From assembly GCA_026648125.1 (NCBI GenBank), contig JAPKGD010000120.1:1-6266 (forward strand): 6,266 nt of DNA. Direction: 5' to 3'. Below are positions 1 to 5,214 of this stretch, one piece after another. Source of the DNA: Bdellovibrionales bacterium. GTDB taxonomy: Bacteria; Bdellovibrionota; Bdellovibrionia; Bdellovibrionales; UBA1609. How positions within the stretch are numbered: the first letter of the stretch is position 1; each line of letters starts with the position of its first letter. The translations under genes and the position numbers were made by a program. The notes beneath the pieces were generated by a model. The model was not told the DNA's origin. It saw only the letters and a program-made list of their open reading frames with translations, and did no database searches.

Positions 1-328
1 CATCCGGCAGCGGGGCCGCGCTGACATCGAGCAGCGCCAGCGCGTGCGGGTAGCGCAGCGTCAGCGCGGCGAGCTCCCCCGCCCGAATCCAGATCTGGGC
101 GCTGCCAGCCTCGGCAGGCCGGACGAGCTGAACACCCAGATCGACCAGGGCCTCCCACGGCGAGCCACCCTGGCCCGGCGCCGGCAGGTCCGGTGGCGGC
201 CGCGCGGCGTAGGCGGCCAGGCACTCGGCGGGAACCAGATCCAGCGGCTCGCGTCCGTGGGCGGGCTCGCGAGCGTCGACAAGTTCGCGCGCGTGCGCAC
301 GATTGGACGCCGCGCATGCCAGCAGCAT
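1..328 (-). CDS. Partial GC-rich protein of unknown function, 5' part only
   Basis: Reading the minus strand from an ATG at 328 gives about 109 codons without a stop, running off the left edge. The product begins MLLACAASNRAHARELVD and continues with Ala/Pro/Leu-rich sequence that includes WEALVDLGVQLVRPAEAG and ends near ALALLDVSAAPLPD. The residue mix is that of a real protein from a high-GC genome, whereas the overlapping open frames (plus 2-349, minus 61-300) are Arg-rich and look like GC-driven shadows. The LLAC string near the N-terminus resembles a lipobox, and the frame stays open upstream of the ATG through more hydrophobic codons, so a lipoprotein signal is possible. However, no charged n-region precedes it from the ATG and no Shine-Dalgarno is visible. 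The start lies 13 bases from the divergent start at 342. I do not recognise the family. The choice of frame is an inference from amino-acid composition. Confidence 0.5.
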   Translation of the reverse strand, partial: MLLACAASNRAHARELVDAREPAHGREPLDLVPAECLAAYAARPPPDLPAPGQGGSPWEALVDLGVQLVRPAEAGSAQIWIRAGELAALTLRYPHALALLDVSAAPLPD

Positions 329-342
329 AGAAGCGAGCAATA
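322..342. other. Sharp composition junction (possible chimera or insertion boundary)
   Basis: Sequence to the left is strongly GC-rich and sequence to the right is close to 50% G+C. The change happens within about 20 bases at the start of the DHH gene. The two divergent start codons (minus 328, plus 342) leave no room for promoters or ribosome-binding sites, which is implausible for two native genes. I infer a recombination boundary or an assembly join. The exact breakpoint cannot be fixed from the sequence alone. Confidence 0.6.
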
Positions 343-1379
343 TGCTTAACGTCGAAAGTCTGGTTAAAAAAATCCAGGGGGCGAAAAGCATTCTTCTGAC
401 CACACACAAGCAGTGTGATGGCGACGGTTTGGGCGCTCTTCTTGCCCTCTATCATGGACTCAAAAAGACTGGCCGCAATGTTCGCGCACTCACTGTGGAT
501 GCTGTTCCCAAAAAGTATAACTTTTTAGAACCGCACAAGTACCTTGAAGTTTTTGAGGGCCCACACAAGGCCATCGAAGCGACCGATCTTGCCTTGATTT
601 TTGATACGAACGATCACCGCATGGTGGAGCCTCTTTATCAAACCCTTGATGACAAGTGCCGAGAAATTCTCTTTGTCGATCACCACCCCGTCCTAAACAC
701 AGGACCTGAGCCTACCTTGGGCTCATACATTGAAACTCGGGCGGCGAGCACCGGCGAAATCGCTTATTTTCTCATTAAAGCTCTAGGGATCCATTTGGAC
801 GAGCGCATTTCCAAGGCTCTTTATACCAGTGTGGCCTTTGACACCCAACTGTTCAAGTTTGTAAAGAACTCGGCCAACAGCCACCTCATGGCTGCCGAAC
901 TGATTGGCTATGTGCAAAACACGGAAGAGATTCATCGCCACCTCTTTGCCACTCATACTCGAGAAAAAGTCGCATTTTTGGCTTTGGCCTTCGGACAGAT
1001 CGAATATTTTGCCAACGGGCGAATTGCACTGCTTAAGCTCAGAGCGAAAGACCTCAGTGATCACAACTTAGAAATGGACGACAGCCGAGATGTAATTGAC
1101 ATGATTATGAACATCACTTCTTTGCAGGCGGCAGCGCTGTTTAGGGAAGACGGGCCGAACGAGTACAAGATGAGCTTGCGCAGCAAGGGAAAAATCGAAG
1201 TCCTTGGCGTGGCAGAGGCATTTCAAGGGGGCGGACACCTTTTTGCGGCGGGTGCATATATCCGCGGCGAATATTCGGCGATTCGCACGAAGGTCGTTGA
1301 CTTATTGACCAATCGCCTCGACACCGAACCCAGCAATGGCGGCTGGGAAAATGGCAAATCAAAGACCCAATCGAAATAA
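342..1379 (+). CDS. DHH/DHHA1 family phosphoesterase (NrnA-like)
   Basis: This is a 345-residue cytoplasmic phosphoesterase, in the size range of NrnA-type oligoribonucleases and pAp phosphatases. Family members use two Mn2+ ions to hydrolyse nanoRNA, pAp or cyclic-dinucleotide breakdown products. Motifs in order: HKQCDGDGLGA (22-32), the first metal site; FDTNDHR (87-93); VDHHP (112-116), the DHH motif itself; STGEI (136-140); YTSVAFDT (161-168); and the C-terminal DHHA1 substrate loop GGGHLFAAGA (296-305). All metal-ligand Asp/His positions I expect are present. The first motif has Gln-Cys where NrnA proteins usually have Asn-Pro. An in-frame TTG at 303 would add 13 residues from the GC-rich side, so I prefer ATG 342, where the conserved fold begins. 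The last 20 or so residues are Ser/Asn/Lys-rich and overlap the next gene, suggesting translational coupling. The substrate cannot be told from sequence. Confidence 0.9.
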   Translation: MLNVESLVKKIQGAKSILLTTHKQCDGDGLGALLALYHGLKKTGRNVRALTVDAVPKKYNFLEPHKYLEVFEGPHKAIEATDLALIFDTNDHRMVEPLYQTLDDKCREILFVDHHPVLNTGPEPTLGSYIETRAASTGEIAYFLIKALGIHLDERISKALYTSVAFDTQLFKFVKNSANSHLMAAELIGYVQNTEEIHRHLFATHTREKVAFLALAFGQIEYFANGRIALLKLRAKDLSDHNLEMDDSRDVIDMIMNITSLQAAALFREDGPNEYKMSLRSKGKIEVLGVAEAFQGGGHLFAAGAYIRGEYSAIRTKVVDLLTNRLDTEPSNGGWENGKSKTQSK

Positions 1380-1584
1380 TCCAAGAAACTTTGTTTGCTA
1401 CTGCAACAAGGTTCCCAAAGAAAAAATTGAAGAAGCGATTCGTCGCGGCTGCAACACTTTGCCGAAAATATTTGATGCCACTACGGCAGGCGTTGGCGCC
1501 TGCGGCGGCTCCTGCCGTCCCTTTATCGAGCGCATGCTGCAAAATTACGAGAAGACCGGCACCTTCCCTAAGAAACCCCGGTAG
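1351..1584 (+). CDS. Small BFD-like [2Fe-2S] protein with CxC-x32-CxxxC
   Basis: The product is 77 residues from ATG 1351. ATG 1336 in the same frame would give 82, and neither start has a clear Shine-Dalgarno. After a short polar N-terminus come FVCYCNKVPKEKIEEAI and GVGACGGSCRPFIERML, the two cysteine pairs and helical spacing of the bacterioferritin-associated ferredoxin (BFD) fold. This fold binds a [2Fe-2S] cluster and in Bfd carries electrons to bacterioferritin to release iron. Cysteines from the 1351 start are 16, 18, 51 and 55. The second pair is CGGSC, with three residues between cysteines, whereas classical Bfd has two (for example CGKC). The gene overlaps the 3' end of the DHH gene by 29 bases in another frame, so the two are probably co-translated. 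No bacterioferritin gene is in the window, so the partner is unknown. The TAG stop shares its G with the following GGTACC repeat. Confidence 0.82.
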   Translation: MANQRPNRNNPRNFVCYCNKVPKEKIEEAIRRGCNTLPKIFDATTAGVGACGGSCRPFIERMLQNYEKTGTFPKKPR

Positions 1585-1613
1585 GTACCTGCTGGGTTTT
1601 TCGGGGCACGCCG
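1584..1613 (+). repeat. GGTACCTGCTGGGTTTT-type repeat arm (lone copy)
   Basis: The first 17 bases, GGTACCTGCTGGGTTTT, are identical to the reverse complement of the arm ending at 3861. Over 30 bases I count 27 matches to that arm. It begins at the last base of the BFD-like gene's stop codon. It is the same family as the 3597-3863 element, but its exact inverted partner is missing. The arm at 1716-1740 is a diverged partner. Confidence 0.75.
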
Positions 1614-1639
1614 TGTTACCAGCCTCAACCATCTCCAAT

Positions 1640-1740
1640 GGTAACCTGGTTATTTTTTGGCCCGCAGTGCGGCGAGCGAATCCAACTCCTTGGTGTTTTC
1701 TTAAATTTGCGCGGCGCGGGCCAAAAAACAACCAGGTACC
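1640..1740. repeat. Near-perfect inverted repeat, possible bidirectional terminator or mobile palindrome
   Basis: The left arm at 1640-1665 (begins GGTAACCTGGTT, ends TTTTTTGGCCCGC) and the right arm at 1716-1740 (ends AACCAGGTACC) are reverse complements over 25-26 bases, with one single-base bulge and one mismatch. The spacer is 50 bases. Transcribed RNA would form a long stem. The T-run after it is weak (TTTCAAAATTTT), so this is not a textbook intrinsic terminator, although it sits between two genes where one would be expected. The GGTACC tip and the TGG-TTTTT body relate it to the 1584 and 3597-3863 repeats. Function is inferred from position only. Confidence 0.75.
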
Positions 1741-1820
1741 TTTCAAAATTTTACAATGACATGAGAGCGAGTGCCCCTCAAAAAAATGCGAGGTAGTTTT
1801 GTTGCCGGGGAAAATTTAAA

Positions 1821-1827
1821 GAGGGGG
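1821..1827 (+). promoter_or_regulatory. Ribosome-binding site deciding start at 1834
   Basis: GAGGGGG lies 6 bases before ATG 1834. The upstream in-frame GTG at 1771 has no comparable site and would put a non-signal sequence before a clear signal peptide, so 1834 is the start. A TACAAT at 1752-1757 could be a -10 box, but no good -35 is seen. Confidence 0.75.
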
Positions 1828-1833
1828 AATTCA

Positions 1834-2304
1834 ATGAAAAAGATTTTATTGATCGCATTGGCTCTGGGCCTGTCTGGTTCAGTACACGCAGAAAAATTAG
1901 CAGAGGGAGTTGTCGCTGATCTGGTGACGGCGGTTGGCTTTGCACCACCCGCGTTTCGAGGAATTTATCATTTTCAGGTTTTGGACACAGGTGTTGTTCA
2001 AACCATCGACAACAAGGGCAAGAAGGTTAGGCTGGCTAAATTGGCCCCCAGCCTTATGCAAAACCTCATTGATAAAATTGATGAGATCAAAGGCGAAGAG
2101 CTTACTAAGCCAACAACGCCTCCTTGCATGGACGCTCCCACTCAATCTCTATATGTTCAGAACTCTGAGGGCAAAGAGTGGAAGCCTTGGACACGTTCAG
2201 GATGCCGGGACTTTGAATCCGTTGATTATGCGGGCCAAGAAGTTTCTCGGGCTATCGTAGCCCTTAAAGGCGCGCTATCCAGTTTTAGTGCGCTAGGAAA
2301 CTAA
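1834..2304 (+). CDS. Sec-exported small protein of unknown function
   Basis: The product is 156 residues. It starts MKKILLIALALGLSGSVHA, a standard Sec signal peptide with a Lys-Lys n-region, a hydrophobic core and a likely signal-peptidase-I cut after VHA (residue 19). The mature part is about 137 residues. It holds a basic stretch near DNKGKKVRLAKLA (59-71), an amphipathic helix LMQNLIDKIDEIKGEEL (74-90) and two cysteines, at 98 and 124, that could form a disulfide in the periplasm. There is no lipobox and no second membrane segment. I do not recognise the family. The gene ends 4 bases before the stop of the convergent gene at 2309, so no terminator fits between them and their transcripts must overlap. 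Confidence 0.85.
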   Translation: MKKILLIALALGLSGSVHAEKLAEGVVADLVTAVGFAPPAFRGIYHFQVLDTGVVQTIDNKGKKVRLAKLAPSLMQNLIDKIDEIKGEELTKPTTPPCMDAPTQSLYVQNSEGKEWKPWTRSGCRDFESVDYAGQEVSRAIVALKGALSSFSALGN

Positions 2305-2308
2305 GCGT

Positions 2309-2743
2309 TTACTTGGTTCGAAGAGCTGAAATGAGTGCGATGACGTCTTTGCGGCAGGTACCACACTGGGTACTTGCCGTCGTCCATCTTGATACAGTTT
2401 CTGGCGAATCGGCCCCCGCCGTAATGGCTTGCCGAACAATGGGGGTCGGTACAGCTCTGCAATGACAGAGCTCTTCTTCAGCGTAGGGCTCGACCCAATC
2501 GCCTCTGGCCTTCATTAGGATCTCTCTGAGCATAATCTCTGGGCCCGAAGAACCGACAGGAAGCTCAACTTGAGCTAAGCTGCCTTTAAGTCGAGGTCTC
2601 CAATCCTCAAGCAAGCGAAGCATCTCTGGACCACCCACTCCTTTGAGCTGAGCAGACTTAATGGTGCCATCAGAGTCCAAGTCGAGACTCAACTCAAGCT
2701 CATCAAAAGCGCGAAGTTGAATTTTAAAAAGGGTGTTTGCCAT
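2309..2743 (-). CDS. Protein with C-terminal BFD-like [2Fe-2S] domain (NifU-like context)
   Basis: The product is 144 residues from ATG 2743. A TTG at 2800 would add 19 residues of no evident fold, so 2743 is preferred, though no strong Shine-Dalgarno precedes it. Residues 1-85 contain LELSLDLDSDGTIKSAQLKG and GGPEMLRLLEDW, an alpha/beta pattern loosely like the NifU/IscU scaffold fold but with no cysteine, so it cannot itself hold a cluster as IscU does. Residues 92-140 are a BFD-type domain with cysteines 93, 95, 127 and 130 (CHC, then CGTC; CxC-x31-CxxC), the classical [2Fe-2S] arrangement also found in the middle of NifU. I infer an iron-sulfur electron-transfer or assembly role in the cytoplasm. 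The N-terminal assignment is weak. It is convergent with the exported protein and divergent from the TPR gene. Confidence 0.78.
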   Translation of the reverse strand: MANTLFKIQLRAFDELELSLDLDSDGTIKSAQLKGVGGPEMLRLLEDWRPRLKGSLAQVELPVGSSGPEIMLREILMKARGDWVEPYAEEELCHCRAVPTPIVRQAITAGADSPETVSRWTTASTQCGTCRKDVIALISALRTK

Positions 2744-2860
2744 CCTAGTTATTATCGGCAACCCGTTGAAATGACTAAAAAATGTGTCGTTTTGAGGCAA
2801 ATTAATGGTTGAGTCGGGAAGCTTCCTTTGCCAAGCTTATCTAAAAGCGGGGGTAGGAAT
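2744..2860. promoter_or_regulatory. Divergent intergenic region with GGAAGCTTCC palindrome
   Basis: These 117 bases separate two divergent genes and should hold promoters for both. They contain a perfect 10-bp palindrome GGAAGCTTCC at 2817-2826 and a second AAGCTT at 2833-2838, which could form an operator. I could not place convincing -35/-10 pairs. A GATAAT just upstream of the minus-strand gene is a possible -10 there. The promoter role is inferred from the gene arrangement. Confidence 0.4.
2849..2858 (+). promoter_or_regulatory. Ribosome-binding region of TPR gene
   Basis: The purine run GGGGGTAGGA ends two bases before ATG 2861. It supports that start over the TTG at 2828, which would place polar residues before the membrane anchor. 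Confidence 0.6.
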
Positions 2861-3598
2861 ATGCGCAATTTAATTATGGCGTTGGTTGTTTTGGGTGCAG
2901 TCGGTGGCGGCGGATGGCTTGGGTACTGCAAGTGGCAACACAAGCGCGACATAAAACAGGCGAAAGCCGCTTTTGATAAGGGCTACACAACTCTCGCATC
3001 CGATATTTTGGAGCACCATCGTAAGTGGATGACCAAAAGCGAAGACGATTGCAAACTCCTCGTTAATATTTACTACTCTGCTCGAAACCCTGGCGCATTG
3101 GCTTGGGCTGCGGAGTCGTGCCTTACCAATGGCATTGATCTTCCTGAGACCAACATGGGATTGGCGTTTTCGAGAGATATGGCCGGACGAACTCAAGAAG
3201 CTGTGCAGATTCTTGGCTCGGTCGTAGACAAATACAAAGACATTCCTGATGTGTTTTACCGAATGGCACAAATGCTCGCTCGCCTTGGCAACAACGAATC
3301 GGCGGCAGTTGCATATTCTCAGGCTCTTGAGCGCGCTAAAGACAATGCAGCAATGTTTGTTGAAGCCCTTGATTTTATGGCGCAACAAAAGATGTGGGAA
3401 ACCGCTAAGCCCATCGCGATGAAGATCAAGGATTCTGAGATCGATAATCCTGCAATCAAACTGTTAATCGCTCGCGTACTGATAAATTCGGGAGAGAAAG
3501 AAAGCGCAAAGCCCTTGGTTGCAGCAGCTAAAACTCTTCTTGAAAAGGCTCCAAACAAGGATCAGATTGAAAAGGCCTTTTCAGACATTCTCCGCTAA
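2861..3598 (+). CDS. Membrane-anchored TPR-like protein
   Basis: The product is 245 residues. It starts MRNLIMALVVLGAVGGGGWLGY, a single hydrophobic segment (about 4-22) rich in glycine. This segment is followed by the basic patch KWQHKRDIKQ, so it is most likely an uncleaved N-terminal anchor. The rest is helical repeats of the tetratricopeptide type. The clearest units are TNMGLAFSRDMAGRTQEAVQ, then PDVFYRMAQMLARLGNNESA followed by AVAYSQALERA, and later MFVEALDFMAQQKMWETAKP and KLLIARVLINSGEKESAKPL. Such proteins act as scaffolds for protein complexes at the inner membrane. The partner cannot be named from this context. The anchor would place the TPR region in the periplasm or cytoplasm; the charge pattern does not settle which. 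The TAA stop is directly followed by a GGTACC inverted-repeat element. Confidence 0.85.
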   Translation: MRNLIMALVVLGAVGGGGWLGYCKWQHKRDIKQAKAAFDKGYTTLASDILEHHRKWMTKSEDDCKLLVNIYYSARNPGALAWAAESCLTNGIDLPETNMGLAFSRDMAGRTQEAVQILGSVVDKYKDIPDVFYRMAQMLARLGNNESAAVAYSQALERAKDNAAMFVEALDFMAQQKMWETAKPIAMKIKDSEIDNPAIKLLIARVLINSGEKESAKPLVAAAKTLLEKAPNKDQIEKAFSDILR

Positions 3599-3863
3599 GG
3601 TACCTGCTAGGTTTTGCGGGTCACGTCGCAGCATTTGACAGAAAGTGCGCCGAGTTTAAAGGAGGCTTTCGAAAACCGGAGGCCCATTTTGTTTATTTGG
3701 GCATTGCACTTATTCAATAAAATACCCGATGCAAAATTCAGATAATTTAATAATCAGCGTTTAATCTGAATTGATCGAAAACGTTTAAAATAATTGGTAG
3801 CTCTATGCTTTATGAATTATAGCCTTTGCTGCGCCGTGACCCGCAAAACCCAGCAGGTACCTT
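3597..3863. repeat. 267-bp element with 37-bp inverted ends (MITE-like or structured RNA)
   Basis: The left arm (3597-3633) and right arm (3827-3863) are reverse complements over 37 bases with two mismatches. The outer tips are AAGGTACCTGCT and its complement. The 193-base interior is AT-rich and has no credible coding frame. It contains a strong AAAGGAGG (3658-3664) with no start codon at normal distance and a hairpin (3735-3743 with 3764-3772). The whole 3599-3914 stretch between the TPR gene and the membrane-protein remnant is this element plus a short repeat. It could be a miniature inverted-repeat transposon, a long terminator or a non-coding RNA. No target-site duplication is evident. 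Confidence 0.8.
3735..3772. repeat. Internal hairpin
   Basis: AATTCAGAT (3735-3743) and ATCTGAATT (3764-3772) form a perfect 9-bp stem around a 20-base AT-rich loop, inside the 3597-3863 element. It is not followed by a T-run, so it is not an obvious terminator. Confidence 0.55.
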
Positions 3864-3884
3864 GATTCAGCAGGTACCTTGATT
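3851..3884 (+). repeat. 17-bp perfect tandem duplication
   Basis: CAGCAGGTACCTTGATT occurs twice back to back at 3851-3867 and 3868-3884. It duplicates the outer tip of the right arm of the inverted-repeat element plus 6 flanking bases. This could reflect slippage or a footprint of element movement. Confidence 0.9.
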
Positions 3885-3914
3885 TGCCTTGGTCGGGTGG
3901 CTAGGCTTTAATTC

Positions 3915-5170
3915 ATGCTCCCCTTAACTCCGCAGCAAATTGAGTCCACATGGCTTGGTCTTGAATCGACTTTTGCGGATTATATGTCCAAAAGACAGGA
4001 TTTCTTTCGGCTTCTCAGTATGGGCATTTTGGGATTTTTGATCCTCACCTTTACGCGGGAGTGGTGGGAGAATACGTATCCCGACTGGACATATTTCTTT
4101 TTAGTCTCGCATCGATTCAATCTGGCTCTTGCTCTCTTTGTATTTTCCTATCTGACCTACTGGCTTCGTCACCCAGGCTACCTGATTTTTGCCCAATTTG
4201 CGGTTTGGTCTTACAACCTATCAAGCCTCAGTTTATAATCCGTGGGCCTTTGCCTACCCGATTTATTTTGCAGCATCCTATTTTCTCATTCGCCAAGCCT
4301 TTAAAAAGCGCAGTGTCGGCTGGTGGGATCTGAGTTTGTTTGTGGTGATTGGTGGCTTTGTTGCCAGCATGTACATTGCCGGCCAAGTCGGCCTCACTAG
4401 CGGAAGTTACTTTCTTGAACTGTTTTGGATTCTGCATCCTGAATACGCCTTATTGGCTCTTCTCTACCTCTGGGCGAGTGGAAAGCAAAGCCAGAGGTCA
4501 GTTCACTCCGAAGTAGCCCTCGTACCGACTCAAGTGTCTTATCCTCTTCCGATACCAGTGGTGAGCCGGTTTATGTCTGATGATCCTCAACGAATGAAAT
4601 ATTTGTGGTGGCTTGGCTATATTAATTTTGTCCAAGGCATTGGGCTCTTTTTGTTAAGTATGGCCATTGCGAAAATCCCAATGTCGGGCGATTCCCTTTT
4701 GGCCGCGGCACACAGATTTATCTATTTTGGAATTAATATTTCCGCCACGATGGGCCTTACAACCGGTCTCATCCGAATGTATGGCTTTGATGCTCCAGCG
4801 GCGAGTCACTTTCTATTTTTTGCCAACTCCCCACTCGATGTTTGGCGCCGGGGTTCGGTTTATATGTACCGAGCCATTCTTGATTTAATCTTCATGCCTA
4901 TGATGAGAAAGACAAAGTCGTTGTTTTTAACGACTATAGCTTGTTTGATTTTTATTCTCTCGCAAATGTTCTTAATGCACGAATTTGGAGTTAAATCTTT
5001 TTTACTCTCTGTTCTTTGCTGAATTCAGTTCGGCCATCCAATTTGTCCCCCAAGTATTATGGGGAATAGCCTATTTTGCCGGTGGCTGGCTTGCTCTCAT
5101 TTTGATCTATAGATTCACCATCGAAGCTCTGCTAAAGCGCATAGGCCGAGCCGAACCGGGTTGGCTTCAG
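3915..5170 (+). pseudogene. Polytopic membrane protein remnant, possibly MBOAT-like, two frameshifts and 3' truncation
   Basis: Three consecutive open frames read as one protein. 3915 to about 4215 is frame 3, starting MLPLTPQQIESTWLGLE. About 4215 to 5010 is frame 1, through YQASVYNPWAFAYP. About 5010 to 5170 is frame 2, through LFFAEFSSAIQFVPQVLWG. Each switch needs one extra base (or two missing), and the hydrophobic pattern continues across both. I see about eight to ten membrane segments. NSPLDVWRRGSVYMYRAILD followed about 45 residues later by LMHEFG resembles the Trp-Arg-Arg loop and catalytic His of membrane-bound O-acyltransferases (HEF/HEY form), which acylate lipids, polysaccharides or proteins. 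That family call is tentative. The second switch lies near a T6 run (4998-5003), so sequencing error remains possible. The frame stops on the TGA at 5171, apparently the first bases of the insertion sequence. No strong Shine-Dalgarno precedes 3915. Confidence 0.65.
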
Positions 5171-5200
5171 TGACCGGCCGGGAGTTTTTGTACCACTTAG
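5171..5200 (+). repeat. Probable terminal inverted repeat of the IS (one end)
   Basis: TGACCGGCCGGGAGTTTTTG and the following ten bases fit the loose IS3-family end pattern: terminal TG, a C/G-rich block, a T-run, then an A/C-rich block. The partner end is outside the window, so this is a prediction. Confidence 0.45.
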
Positions 5201-5214
5201 TAAGTTCGATTTTC

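Noticed and set aside
44..349. Plus-strand open frame of about 100 codons in the GC-rich start
   Set aside because: It is Arg/Gln-rich with no domain character; the minus-strand frame from 328 has far more protein-like composition.
1141..1746. Long minus-strand open frame opposite the DHH 3' end and BFD gene
   Set aside because: It is antisense to two genes with clear motifs, crosses the inverted repeat, and has no recognisable domain.
2357..2362. GGTACC inside the BFD-domain gene, resembling the repeat family
   Set aside because: It encodes the Gly-Thr of the CGTC cluster motif and lacks the rest of the repeat.
2870..3388. Minus-strand open frame opposite the TPR gene
   Set aside because: It is Cys/His/Arg-rich shadow sequence; the plus-strand frame has a ribosome-binding site, membrane anchor and TPR pattern.
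3599..3914. CRISPR-like array in the repeat-rich intergenic region
   Set aside because: Repeats are inverted or directly abutting with no regular spacers, and no cas gene is present.
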